A stretch of DNA of 64,000 bases, from assembly GCF_012027495.1 (NCBI RefSeq), contig NZ_SNUK01000004.1, forward strand, positions 1 to 64,000, in the 5' to 3' direction. The position numbers were made by a program, and so were the translations under genes. The first letter of the stretch is position 1, and the number at the start of each line of letters is the position of its first letter. The DNA is from Thermococcus sp. JdF3 (GTDB lineage: Archaea > Methanobacteriota_B > Thermococci > Thermococcales > Thermococcaceae). Below the pieces are notes generated by a model that was not told where the DNA came from, did not search any database, and saw only the letters and a list, made by a program, of their open reading frames with translations. Positions 27,228-35,103 of the stretch are shown here, in pieces.

Positions 27228-28244
27228 TCAGCAGACCCTCGGAACTGGGTCTCCGGCAGGTGGCTCAAGGAAGCGCTTTCCGCCTATGCCGGTCTCAACC
27301 AGAACCCTACCCCTGTAGTCCCCTATGACTTCGCCGATTATCGCCGCGTTCCTTCCCCGCTTCGTGCTCCTCATGGCTTTCAGGGCTTCCTCAGCGTATT
27401 CCCTTGCAACGGCCATGACGACCTTGCCCTCGTTCGCCACGTCGAAGGGGTTTATGCCCAGCATATCGCTTGCCGCCCTGACCTCCGGCCTGACCGGTAC
27501 GTCGGATTCCCTTATGAGGATTCCCACGTTGGCCTTCTTGGCCATCTCGTTGAGGGCGTTGCTCAAGCCGCCCCTGGTGGGGTCCTTCATCGCATGGATG
27601 TTCTCCCAGCCGATGGTCTCTGCAACCGCCTCGACGACCTCCCATATCGGCGCAACGTCGCTTTCAAGCTCGGTCTCGAAAGCTATGCCCTCGCGGTGGC
27701 TCATCAGGGCTATGCCGTGGTCTCCAGCGGTCCCGCTGATAAGAACGGCATCGCCCACCTTCGCTCCGGCGTCGCTTATCGGCCTCTCTGCGATTCCTAT
27801 CCCGGCTGTCACGACGAAGATGCCGATGTCCTCTTCGACGACCTTTGTGTCGCCGGTGACGATTGGAACGGGGACTTCCCGTGCAGTTTCATCCATCGAG
27901 CGAAGGATTCTCCTCAGATCTTCGCCGTCGAAGCCCTCTCCGATTATCATGGAGTTGGCCAGGGCCAGTGGCCTCGCCCCCATCACCGCGAGGTCGTTCA
28001 CGGTTCCGCTAACCGCCAATCTGCCAATGTCCCCTCCGGGGAAAAACAGCGGCTTGACCGTGTGGCCGTCTATTGTAAACACGAGGTGCTTATCGCCAAA
28101 GGGTATCGTTGCCCCGTCGTCGAGTGCGTCCAGCCCTATTCCCCCGGCCGATTTCAGGCTCAGCGTCTTCAGAATAACGTCCCTCAAAAGCTCCTCCATT
28201 ATTTCTCCGCCGGCTCCGTGTTCGAGCTTTATCTTTTCACCCAT
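27228..28244 (-). CDS. hypE: Hydrogenase maturation protein HypE
   Basis: HypE dehydrates the carbamoyl group passed on by HypF to form the cyanide ligand of the [NiFe] centre. The 338 residues begin IKLEHGAGGEIMEELL and end in PRVC, whose C-terminal cysteine carries the thiocarbamate/thiocyanate. The PurM-like core has GDTKVVEED and DPTRGGLSNALNEMA. ATG 28244 is chosen since GGAGGG then has good spacing, whereas TTG 28250 directly abuts it. It directly follows a broken HEPN gene, apart from the other hyp promoters. Confidence 0.95.
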   Translation of the reverse strand: MGEKIKLEHGAGGEIMEELLRDVILKTLSLKSAGGIGLDALDDGATIPFGDKHLVFTIDGHTVKPLFFPGGDIGRLAVSGTVNDLAVMGARPLALANSMIIGEGFDGEDLRRILRSMDETAREVPVPIVTGDTKVVEEDIGIFVVTAGIGIAERPISDAGAKVGDAVLISGTAGDHGIALMSHREGIAFETELESDVAPIWEVVEAVAETIGWENIHAMKDPTRGGLSNALNEMAKKANVGILIRESDVPVRPEVRAASDMLGINPFDVANEGKVVMAVAREYAEEALKAMRSTKRGRNAAIIGEVIGDYRGRVLVETGIGGKRFLEPPAGDPVPRVC

Positions 28245-28246
28245 CT

Positions 28247-28369
28247 TCAACCCTCCAAAAGGCCTTTATCCCTCAGGTATGAGTGGGTGAAGTCGAAAAA
28301 TTCCTCAGCACGCCTTATCTGGGAGAGAGCGTCCTCCTCGCTGAAAAGGATTTTGGAGTAAGTGCTCAT
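28247..28369 (-). pseudogene. Truncated HEPN-domain gene
   Basis: A 40-codon frame starts at ATG 28369, overlapping the nucleotidyltransferase stop by ATGA. It reads FSEEDALSQIRRAEEFFDF, the first helix of a HEPN protein, then stops at 28247. Intact HEPN partners of MNT nucleotidyltransferases have about 110-140 residues and an RX4-6H motif, both missing here. The rest appears deleted, with hypE starting two bases after the stop. It could still be expressed as a short peptide. Confidence 0.6.
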
Positions 28370-28692
28370 ACCTTTGTGCCCTCCCTCTGAACCGAGATTA
28401 TGAGGGGATCTTCGGCCATGCCCGGCCCCTCCACGTAGGGTATCAGGGATATCACTATCCCCCTGTCGATGGCATACTCGTCCCTCGCCTTGGTGATCTC
28501 CTCAAGCTCCTCCTCGCTTGGCCACCTTTTCAGGAGCAGCAGAACGTCCACGTCGCTACCTTCGGTAGCATCGCCGCGGGCGTAGGAGCCGAAGAGGATG
28601 ACATCCACCAGGTTGTCTCCGAGTATTGCCTCAAGCCTCGCCCTGACCTCCCGCAGGATTTCCATGAGCTCTTTCCTCTCAATCGGGGACAT
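28366..28692 (-). CDS. Minimal nucleotidyltransferase (MNT, MntA-type antitoxin)
   Basis: A 108-residue protein with the polymerase-beta-type motif GSYARGDATEGSDVDVLLLL, holding the two metal-binding aspartates. MNT proteins usually form toxin-antitoxin pairs with HEPN RNases and inactivate them by AMPylation. The expected partner follows by ATGA overlap but is cut to 40 residues, so this is an orphan antitoxin or a decaying system. Confidence 0.88.
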   Translation of the reverse strand: MSPIERKELMEILREVRARLEAILGDNLVDVILFGSYARGDATEGSDVDVLLLLKRWPSEEELEEITKARDEYAIDRGIVISLIPYVEGPGMAEDPLIISVQREGTKV

Positions 28693-28739
28693 CCGTCACA
28701 CCCGTTTACATAGTCGCTTCCCTTGGTTAAATCATTTCC

Positions 28740-31058
28740 TCACAGCATCAGGTCCTCCCTTGAGAGGTAGCCCTCCAGGTAGAGGCCACCGAGGAAGGCC
28801 TGACCGACGTTTAGTCCGTTGTCGCCGCGCGGAACCTCATGGGTTGTGTGGAAGTTCAGTCCTGCGGCCTCGACGATCTTTCTGGCGGTCTTGACTATAA
28901 GCTCGTTGAATGCGACGCCGCCGCTTATTCCAACGTTTTTAACTCCAAACTCCCTCGCCCTTTCTATGGCAGTTTCGGCGAAGGCCCTCCCGAGGGCAAG
29001 GTGGGCCGAGTAGGCTATGTCCGCCGGACTGGCGGTGTCCATGACATCAAGTGCCCGGGCGAAGAGCTCCTCCACCCTTATCAGCTCGCCGTCAACCGGA
29101 ACCTCGAACTTCAGGTCGTTCTTCCCGCGCATCGCGAAGCTCTCCAGCTTCATCGCAGGTTCGCCCTCGTAGTGCCTCCTGTATGCAACGTTGAGGAGAA
29201 CCGAGAGGGCATCGAGAACCCTGCCTGTTGATGATGCGTAGCTCGTGTTGACATCCTTCGCCAGCTGGGTCAGAACCACGTTGAACTCCACCCTCCCGTA
29301 GCGGAGGCTCTCGATGGCCTTCGGACAGCATCTCTCGATTATCCCCTCAAGCTCTTCGACACCGTAGACTTTGCTCAGGATGCCCATCAATGCCCTCAGA
29401 GGGTAGTAGCTGGCCAGATCTCCGCCCGGGAGCGGGTAATAGTCTATATGGGCCAGCCTTTCGACGTCCTCGTAGCTCAGGTATATCACCTCGCCGCCCC
29501 AGGTGTGGCCGTCGGTTCCGTAGCCGACCCCATCAACGGCTATGCCTATTATCTCGTCCAGCTTCCGCTCGGCCATGACGCTCGCTATGTGTGCGTAGTG
29601 GTGCTGCACCTGGAGGAACTCCACGTTTAGCTCGTTGGCCATCTCCATGGCGAGCTTTGTGGTGTTGTAGCCCGGATGCAGGTCTGCGACGATGAGGTCG
29701 AACTCATTGACGCGGAGAATCCTCTTGAAGTGCTCTATGGCTTCCTCCATGAACTCAAGAACCTCGACCTTGGAGGTGTTCCCGATGTACTGACTGGGAT
29801 AAACCCTTCCGTTTTTGACGACGCCAAAGGCGTTGAGAAGCTCCGCCCCGACGGTCAGGCCGCGGTAGCTGAAGGGTATCTCTATAGGCAACGGCACGAA
29901 GCCGCGGGAGCGCCTTATCACCGCCCTCCTTCCGTTGACGAACCTGATGACGCTGTCGTCGGCCCTGTTGAGTATCCTCCTGTTGTGGAGGAGGAAGTAG
30001 TCCGCAACATCCTTCAGCTCCTCAAAGGCCCTCTCGTTGTCCTTGACCATCGGCATTCCGGGATAGTTGGCCGAGGTCATAACGTAGACCTTTGCCCTGC
30101 TCCAGTGGAAGAGTATGTAATGCGTTCCCGCGTAGGGGAGCATGACGCCAATCGTGTGGAGGCCCGGTGCGAGGTTCTCCGGCAGGGGGAAGGGCTCCTT
30201 CTTACGGAGGGTTATTATCGGCCTCCTGTAGGAGGTCAGCTCCTCCAGCTCCTCCGGTGAGAGGAATGCGAACTCCTCAACGGTCTCGACGTCCCTCGCC
30301 ATTATCGCGAATGGCTTCTGCGGCCTGTGGGTTCTCCTCCTGAGTTCAGCCACGACCTCCTCGTTGCTCGCGTCGCAGGCGAGGTGTATTCCGCCGATAC
30401 CCTTGATGGCCACTATGTACCCCTTGTCTATGAGCTCGGCCGCCTTTTTCAGCGGATCGCCGATGATTTCCTCTCCATCGTTCGTGTAGAGCCTGTAGCT
30501 CGGCCCGCAGACCGGACAGCAGACCGGTTCCGCATGGTAGCGCCTGTTGAGCGGGTCTTTGTACTCGCTCTCGCAGAAGTCGCACATCGGGAACTCTCTC
30601 ATCGTGGTGTTGATTCTATCGTAGGGCAGATCCTCGATTATAGTGAACCTGGGCCCGCAGTTGGTGCAGACGATGAAGGGGTACATGTAGCGCTTGTCAG
30701 TCGGGTTGAATAGCTCCCGCAGGCAGTCGTCACAGATTGCTATGTCCGGAGGGATTATCGAGTCCCCGCCTTCCCCGCCCTGGGAGCTCTTCTCGATGTA
30801 GAACCTGTCGAAGCCCTGGGGAGGGAGTTCCTTCTTCTTTATCCTGTCTATCCGTGCAAGTGGAGGAAGCTTCTCCCGGAGGTCTCGCAGAAAAGCCGCT
30901 ATATCCTTCTCCCTGCCCTCGACGACTATCTCAACTCCCGCATCGCCGAGGTTCTTAACGTAACCGCGTAGGTTGTGCTCGTGGGCTATCCTGTAGACGA
31001 AGGGCCTGAATCCAACGGCCTGAACGATGCCCTGAACGTGAAGCCGGTAAGCTTTCAT
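28740..31058 (-). CDS. hypF: Carbamoyltransferase HypF
   Basis: HypF makes carbamoyl-adenylate from carbamoyl phosphate and ATP and passes the carbamoyl group to HypE for the CN ligands of [NiFe] hydrogenase. The 772 residues contain in order an acylphosphatase domain (VQGIVQAVGFRPFVYRIA), two zinc fingers (CDDC..CTNC and CDFC..CPVC), a YrdC-like domain, and a Kae1-like C-terminal domain with HHYAHIASVMAE. ATG 31058 follows GGTGAG with five bases between; GTG 31067 lies inside that site. It is transcribed alone, from a promoter with a SurR site. Confidence 0.95.
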   Translation of the reverse strand: MKAYRLHVQGIVQAVGFRPFVYRIAHEHNLRGYVKNLGDAGVEIVVEGREKDIAAFLRDLREKLPPLARIDRIKKKELPPQGFDRFYIEKSSQGGEGGDSIIPPDIAICDDCLRELFNPTDKRYMYPFIVCTNCGPRFTIIEDLPYDRINTTMREFPMCDFCESEYKDPLNRRYHAEPVCCPVCGPSYRLYTNDGEEIIGDPLKKAAELIDKGYIVAIKGIGGIHLACDASNEEVVAELRRRTHRPQKPFAIMARDVETVEEFAFLSPEELEELTSYRRPIITLRKKEPFPLPENLAPGLHTIGVMLPYAGTHYILFHWSRAKVYVMTSANYPGMPMVKDNERAFEELKDVADYFLLHNRRILNRADDSVIRFVNGRRAVIRRSRGFVPLPIEIPFSYRGLTVGAELLNAFGVVKNGRVYPSQYIGNTSKVEVLEFMEEAIEHFKRILRVNEFDLIVADLHPGYNTTKLAMEMANELNVEFLQVQHHYAHIASVMAERKLDEIIGIAVDGVGYGTDGHTWGGEVIYLSYEDVERLAHIDYYPLPGGDLASYYPLRALMGILSKVYGVEELEGIIERCCPKAIESLRYGRVEFNVVLTQLAKDVNTSYASSTGRVLDALSVLLNVAYRRHYEGEPAMKLESFAMRGKNDLKFEVPVDGELIRVEELFARALDVMDTASPADIAYSAHLALGRAFAETAIERAREFGVKNVGISGGVAFNELIVKTARKIVEAAGLNFHTTHEVPRGDNGLNVGQAFLGGLYLEGYLSREDLML

Positions 31059-31107
31059 TCCTCTCACCGGTTTCTTCTTGGTAATCCGGGCCTTTATAGG
31101 TTTCTAA

Positions 31108-31124
31108 AACCAAAAGTTAAAAAC
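31108..31124 (-). promoter_or_regulatory. SurR-type site before hypF
   Basis: On the minus strand this reads GTT-TTT-AAC-TTTTG-GTT, a complete match to GTTn3AACn5GTT. The TATA element (ACCTATAAAG) follows directly, so the site is in the activating position. A second, slightly imperfect site (GTT-TTC-AAC-CTTTG-GTG, plus strand) lies at 31134-31150 across the hypD stop codon. Confidence 0.75.
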
Positions 31125-31150
31125 CGGGGAGGAGTTTTCAACCTTTGGTG

Positions 31151-32263
31151 TCAGAACAAAGCTCCGTATTTGTAGAAGATGCTGCAGGTTCCTTCGTAAG
31201 AGACCATGCACGGCCCTATCGGACTCCTGGGCGTGCATGTCTTCCCGAAGTGTGGACACTGCGGTGGCAGGGCAAGTCCGCGCAGTATTGCGCCGCAGAT
31301 GCAGCCCTTTTCGAGGTCCGGGAGCTCGGGAACCTCCGGGTCGTAGTACGTCCTTATCTCCAGCTCCCTCCACTCCTTCCTGAGTTCGAGGCCGCTCTTG
31401 GGTATGGTTCCAAGGGCGCGCCACCTGGCGTCCCTGACCTCGAAGAACATCTCCATGAGCTTCTGAGCAACAACGTTGCCCTCGTACTTTACGACCCTGG
31501 TGTACTCGTTGAGTATCTTGGCCTCACCGTTCTTGACCATCCTAACGAGGAGCAGTATGCCCATCAGCATGTCCACGGGCTCGAAGCCGGCTATGACCTG
31601 CGGTATGCCGTAGTCCCTTGTTATGTACTCCCAGCCTTTGACGCCTATTATGGTCGAAACGTGGCCGGGATCGATAAGTCCGTGGAAGCGCGTTCCGGCC
31701 TTCACGAGGGCCTCAACGGCAGGGGGAGTCAGACGGTGAACGGAGTAAATCTTGAAGTTTTCAATTCCTTCCTCGACGACGGCGTTCAGCATTCCTGCCG
31801 CCGGGGCGGTTGTGGTTTCGAAGCCGGGGCTGAAGTGGACGACGGTTCTGTCGGGGTTCTCTCTGGCTATCCTGTAGGTGTCGTAGATTGAGTAGACCAC
31901 CCTCACGTCGTAGCCCTCGCTCCTCAAGTCTGCAAAGCTCCCGAGCGGGGTGGGTATCTTGTACATGTCCCCGAAGGTGGTCAGGATTATTCTGTCCCCC
32001 TCGGCGTAGGCCTCTTTCATAATCTCGCGCATCTTGACGATGTCCTCGACCGGCGTTATGCAGACGGGACAGCCCGGCCCGCTGACTATCTTAATGTTAT
32101 CCGGTAAAAGTGAGCGTATCCCGGAGCGGGTTACCGTATCTTCGTGCGTCCCGCAGACGTGCATGAAGCGGAGCTCATCGAGGCCCTTTGCCTCCTCCCG
32201 TATCTTCCTCACGACCTTCTGGGCCAGTTCCCTGTCCTTGAAGGCGTTCAGGACATCGGTCAT
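31151..32263 (-). CDS. hypD: Hydrogenase maturation protein HypD
   Basis: HypD is the Fe-S scaffold on which, with HypC, iron receives its CN and CO ligands. The 370 residues show the conserved cysteine motifs MHVCGTHED and GPGCPVCITP, and the C-terminal cluster-binding cysteines in KGCICGAIL, QCPHFGKTC, GPCMVSYEGTC. ATG 32263 follows GGAGGGGTGA; the longer open frame has no such signal. It starts two bases after the hypC stop. Confidence 0.96.
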   Translation of the reverse strand: MTDVLNAFKDRELAQKVVRKIREEAKGLDELRFMHVCGTHEDTVTRSGIRSLLPDNIKIVSGPGCPVCITPVEDIVKMREIMKEAYAEGDRIILTTFGDMYKIPTPLGSFADLRSEGYDVRVVYSIYDTYRIARENPDRTVVHFSPGFETTTAPAAGMLNAVVEEGIENFKIYSVHRLTPPAVEALVKAGTRFHGLIDPGHVSTIIGVKGWEYITRDYGIPQVIAGFEPVDMLMGILLLVRMVKNGEAKILNEYTRVVKYEGNVVAQKLMEMFFEVRDARWRALGTIPKSGLELRKEWRELEIRTYYDPEVPELPDLEKGCICGAILRGLALPPQCPHFGKTCTPRSPIGPCMVSYEGTCSIFYKYGALF

Positions 32264-32265
32264 CT

Positions 32266-32490
32266 TCACCCCTCCAGTGCTCTCTCGACCTCTGCCCACG
32301 CCTCGAGTATCTCCAGCGCTCTCTCCTCATCCAGCCTTTCTATTGCGAAGCCTGTGTGGACGATTACGTAATCCCCGATTCCGACCTCTGGGAGCAGGTC
32401 GAGGCGTACTTCCCTTCTCACGCCCCCAAAGTCAACAACGGCGGTTTTCCCGTGAATCTCAACTACCTTTCCTGGAACTGCCAGGCACAT
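32266..32490 (-). CDS. hypC: Hydrogenase maturation chaperone HypC
   Basis: HypC carries the Fe(CN)2CO unit with HypD to the hydrogenase large subunit. The 74 residues start MCLAVPGKVVEI, with the essential Cys2, and end with a long helix. It is the first gene of a hypCD operon. Its promoter, which holds a SurR site, also faces the divergent MobA-like gene. Confidence 0.96.
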   Translation of the reverse strand: MCLAVPGKVVEIHGKTAVVDFGGVRREVRLDLLPEVGIGDYVIVHTGFAIERLDEERALEILEAWAEVERALEG

Positions 32491-32539
32491 TTTCTCTCAC
32501 CTGTGATTAGTTCTCGCGGGCCTTTTTAGGGATTTTTTA

Positions 32540-32556
32540 AACCTCTGGTTTTCAAC
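32540..32556 (-). promoter_or_regulatory. SurR-type site between hypCD and the MobA-like gene
   Basis: On the minus strand it reads GTT-GAA-AAC-CAGAG-GTT, a complete extended SurR match, followed directly by the TATA element GGTTTAAAAAA of hypC. On the other side, the MobA-like gene has a TATA-like CCCTAAAAG at about 32563 and seems leaderless, so one site could serve both. Confidence 0.75.
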
Positions 32557-32591
32557 CGTCAACCCTAAAAGTCCGAAATCCAACGGATATC

Positions 32592-33188
32592 ATGCTCGGT
32601 GCGGTTCTTGCCGGTGGCAGGAGCAGGCGCTTCGGGGACGATAAGCTCCTCTTCAGGATAGACGGGAGGCCGCTCATCCTGCACGCCATCGAGAGACTTG
32701 AGTCTGCATCGCTGATACGGGAGGTCGTTATAGTTGCATCTGCCGACAACGCGGGGAAGCTGGGGCACCTCGGCTATGGTGTCGTGGTCGATGAGCTCTC
32801 TGTCGGACCCATCGGGGGAGTCTATACGGCGTTGGGCCTCGGCGATGCCTTCGTCGTTGCTGGCGACATGCCGCTAATCGTCCCGGAATTCGTTGATTAC
32901 ATAATTCGTGAATTCGGGAAAAATGGAAAAGCAGTCTGCGTTCCGCGCTGGGACAACGGTTACCTGGAGCCACTCCATGCGGCCTATTCTGAAGAATTTA
33001 GGGGTTTTCTTGGGGAGAAGATAAAGTCCCGGGATTACGCCCTCAACCGGGCAATAAGGGAGTCGAACCCCTGCTATGTCTCCATAGAGGCCCTTCCAGA
33101 GGAATGGCGGGGGAGCTTCTTCAACGTGAACACGCGGGAGGACTTGAGAAGGGTCAGAGACCTTCGGGGGCGTAGATTGGAACGTTGA
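32592..33188 (+). CDS. mobA: MobA-like nucleotidyltransferase
   Basis: A 198-residue protein of the MobA family, which attaches GMP to molybdopterin to make the tungsten/molybdenum guanine-dinucleotide cofactor. It opens with the nucleotide motif [20 protein letters not shown], then has VVAGDMPLI. Related NTP transferases act on sugars or on CTP, so the substrate is not certain. It diverges from hypC across a promoter with a SurR site. Confidence 0.8.
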   Translation: MLGAVLAGGRSRRFGDDKLLFRIDGRPLILHAIERLESASLIREVVIVASADNAGKLGHLGYGVVVDELSVGPIGGVYTALGLGDAFVVAGDMPLIVPEFVDYIIREFGKNGKAVCVPRWDNGYLEPLHAAYSEEFRGFLGEKIKSRDYALNRAIRESNPCYVSIEALPEEWRGSFFNVNTREDLRRVRDLRGRRLER

Positions 33189-33220
33189 GTGAGATGCACA
33201 GTAGGAGCTTTCTTGTGGTG

Positions 33221-33331
33221 CTATCCCTTTTGAAAAATGAAAACGGTCAACCTCTTCTCCACGAGTTTCGCAAGGCCCTTTGCAAACTCCACATCGGCTC
33301 CTTCAGGGATCCTAATGGCCACAGTCGGCAT
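33221..33331 (-). CDS. 36-residue hypothetical protein after hycI
   Basis: This short frame begins at ATG 33331 after GTGAGGAGAG and reads MPTVAIRIPEGADVEFAKG, ending after LTVFIFQKG. It lies 34 bases after hycI on the same strand. The strand-turn-helix start is like small antitoxin or ribbon-helix-helix proteins, but no family can be named and no toxin is beside it. It fills a gap otherwise free of genes. Confidence 0.45.
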   Translation of the reverse strand: MPTVAIRIPEGADVEFAKGLAKLVEKRLTVFIFQKG

Positions 33332-33365
33332 CTCTCCTCACGCTTCTCTACTCCGGTGTCATGGT

Positions 33366-33842
33366 TTAATACCCTTTTCCCAGAATCTCCATCAGCAGTT
33401 CCACGAGTTCCTCCGCCCGCTCCAGTATTAGTGCACTCGGCTCCTGGAAAAGGCCCAGAACCGCCGGCTGGCAGCCGATGAGGACGAACTCCGCGTTGAG
33501 GCGCGTCTTCAGGTAGCCCACAAGAACCCTGAGCGGCAGGCTGTGGGTCGAGACCGCCTCTCCGAGAGTCCCCTCCGGGTCGGCGATTATGACCTCTCCG
33601 TGCTCCCCGCCGAAGTCAACCGCATCCACGAAGACCACCAGATCCGGCTCGAATTTTGTTATCTTTCCAGTGTAGCTCTCCGGAACCTCACCGCAGTTGA
33701 GAATGAGAACGTTCGGATTATTCACCAGTTCCTTCAGCTTCTCGGCAACGATGACGCCGAAGGCATCGTCCCCCCTAACCTCGTTTCCTATTCCGCAGAC
33801 GACGACCCGTTTGGCCCTCCTGAGGAGTTTGGGGAATTCCAT
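33366..33842 (-). CDS. hycI: Hydrogenase maturation protease (HycI/HyaD family)
   Basis: This nickel-dependent endopeptidase removes the C-terminal tail of a [NiFe]-hydrogenase large subunit after nickel insertion. The 158 residues carry the metal ligands in GIGNEVRGDDAFG (Glu), FVDAVDFG (Asp) and STHSLPL (His), and the loop IGCQP of the HycI type. It follows hypB by 47 bases and is probably cotranscribed with hypAB. Confidence 0.92.
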   Translation of the reverse strand: MEFPKLLRRAKRVVVCGIGNEVRGDDAFGVIVAEKLKELVNNPNVLILNCGEVPESYTGKITKFEPDLVVFVDAVDFGGEHGEVIIADPEGTLGEAVSTHSLPLRVLVGYLKTRLNAEFVLIGCQPAVLGLFQEPSALILERAEELVELLMEILGKGY

Positions 33843-33889
33843 AGTTTCACCTTTAACGGGCTTTGGGATGGAGAAAAGAAAAACCTTCG

Positions 33890-34621
33890 CTAAATCCTCT
33901 CCGCGACCTCCCGTATCCTCTCCGCGAAGGCCGTCCTCAGGAGCTCATCGGGCTTCCCTATCTTGTCTTCCAGGTCCCTGTACAGCGGTATACCGGTTAG
34001 GTAGGGCACGTCAAACCTCTTTGCCAGCTCCTCTATGTCCTTCTCCTCGTCCAGTTTGAGGTTCTCGACGATTCCGAGGATTTTGTATTCCCTTTCCCTC
34101 AGAACCTCGATGAGCTTTCTGACGACGTTGATGGCCAGCTTTGACGGTGTTGCCACCACGATGAATTCACCCTTCTTGAGGAAGCGCATGACGTCGAGGA
34201 ACTGGTCTCCAAGGCCGGGCGGCATGTCTATGATGAGGTAGTCCAGCTCGTCCCAGCGGGTTATTGTGAGGAGTTCTATGAGGGCGTCGCTGACCTCCAT
34301 ACCCCTCATGGGCGTCGGCTTGTCCTCGGAGTAGTAGACGATGCTCATGAACTTTATCCCGTGAACCGCCGGCGGGATTACTCCGTACTCCTCCTCCGGG
34401 AACTCCTCTGGCTCGAAGCCGAGGATAACGTGGTCGCTCGCGCCGTGGAAGTCGAGGTCCAGCAGGCCGACCTTATAGCCCTTCTCTGCCAGGACGAGGG
34501 CCAGCGTAGTCGAAACCAGCGACTTTCCAACGCCGCCCTTTCCACTGACGACGGGAATGATGCGCTTCACCTTCTCAAGCCTGCCCTCTATGCCCTTGAC
34601 GCGCGGGTCTATGCTTATCAT
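33890..34621 (-). CDS. hypB: HypB-type Mrp/MinD family ATPase
   Basis: The Thermococcales HypB is not the usual GTPase but an Mrp/MinD-like ATPase that helps HypA acquire nickel, as shown for Thermococcus kodakarensis. The 243 residues have the deviant Walker A loop SGKGGVGKSLVST, switch motif LLDLDFHGASDH, and IIDMPPGLGD. Its start overlaps the hypA stop by ATGA, which supports joint action. Confidence 0.93.
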   Translation of the reverse strand: MISIDPRVKGIEGRLEKVKRIIPVVSGKGGVGKSLVSTTLALVLAEKGYKVGLLDLDFHGASDHVILGFEPEEFPEEEYGVIPPAVHGIKFMSIVYYSEDKPTPMRGMEVSDALIELLTITRWDELDYLIIDMPPGLGDQFLDVMRFLKKGEFIVVATPSKLAINVVRKLIEVLREREYKILGIVENLKLDEEKDIEELAKRFDVPYLTGIPLYRDLEDKIGKPDELLRTAFAERIREVAERI

Positions 34622-35037
34622 GCCTCTCCCTCCTTCTCAATCTTTATGCCGCTTATGTAAACCCCCCTGCCCTGCACAACCTCGAAGTCCCTGCTGCCGC
34701 ACTTCGGACAGGCGAGGAAGGCATGAACGACCTCCGGGATGAAGTGGATGTCCTCCTTTATGCGCTCGTCAAAGCTTCCCTTGACCTCTTTAAGCTTCCA
34801 TTCGTGACCGCAGTCACGGCACTTGAAAACCGCCTCCTCCTCTACGAACTCTATCTCCGCCCCCTCTCCTATGGTGCCCTTGAAGAGCTCCCTCATCGCG
34901 AACTCAACTATCTCTGCGTTGACGTCCTGGAGTTCGCCGAGAACTACCTGAACGGCCATGAGCTTAGACGCGCCTTCTTTTTGTGCGTAGTCGAGGGCGG
35001 TTCTAACTATACCATCAGCGAGTGCCCACTCATGCAT
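34618..35037 (-). CDS. hypA: Nickel metallochaperone HypA
   Basis: HypA delivers nickel to the hydrogenase large subunit. It starts MHEWALADGIV, where His2 is a nickel ligand, and has the zinc-binding pairs CRDC and CPKC, separated by a longer insert than in bacterial HypA (139 residues in all, the size of the T. kodakarensis protein). ATG 35037 follows GGAGGG; the longer open frame runs through the promoter. It is the first gene of hypAB-hycI. Confidence 0.95.
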   Translation of the reverse strand: MHEWALADGIVRTALDYAQKEGASKLMAVQVVLGELQDVNAEIVEFAMRELFKGTIGEGAEIEFVEEEAVFKCRDCGHEWKLKEVKGSFDERIKEDIHFIPEVVHAFLACPKCGSRDFEVVQGRGVYISGIKIEKEGEA

Positions 35038-35086
35038 CTCGATCCCTCCGTTTAAATCTTGATCCCCCACGCTTAAAAATGGACGG

Positions 35087-35103
35087 GTTTCAAACCTTGG
35101 GTT
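35087..35103 (+). promoter_or_regulatory. SurR-type site before hypA
   Basis: GTT-TCA-AAC-CTTGG-GTT is a complete match to GTTn3AACn5GTT. It lies a few bases upstream of the hypA TATA element (minus strand ATTTTTAAG, about 35071-35080), and overlaps the stop codon of the upstream membrane protein gene. Confidence 0.75.

Noticed and set aside
33890-34621. General Mrp/NBP35 Fe-S carrier instead of HypB
   Set aside because: The domain is Mrp/MinD-like, but the ATGA overlap with hypA and the known T. kodakarensis HypB of this type favour HypB.
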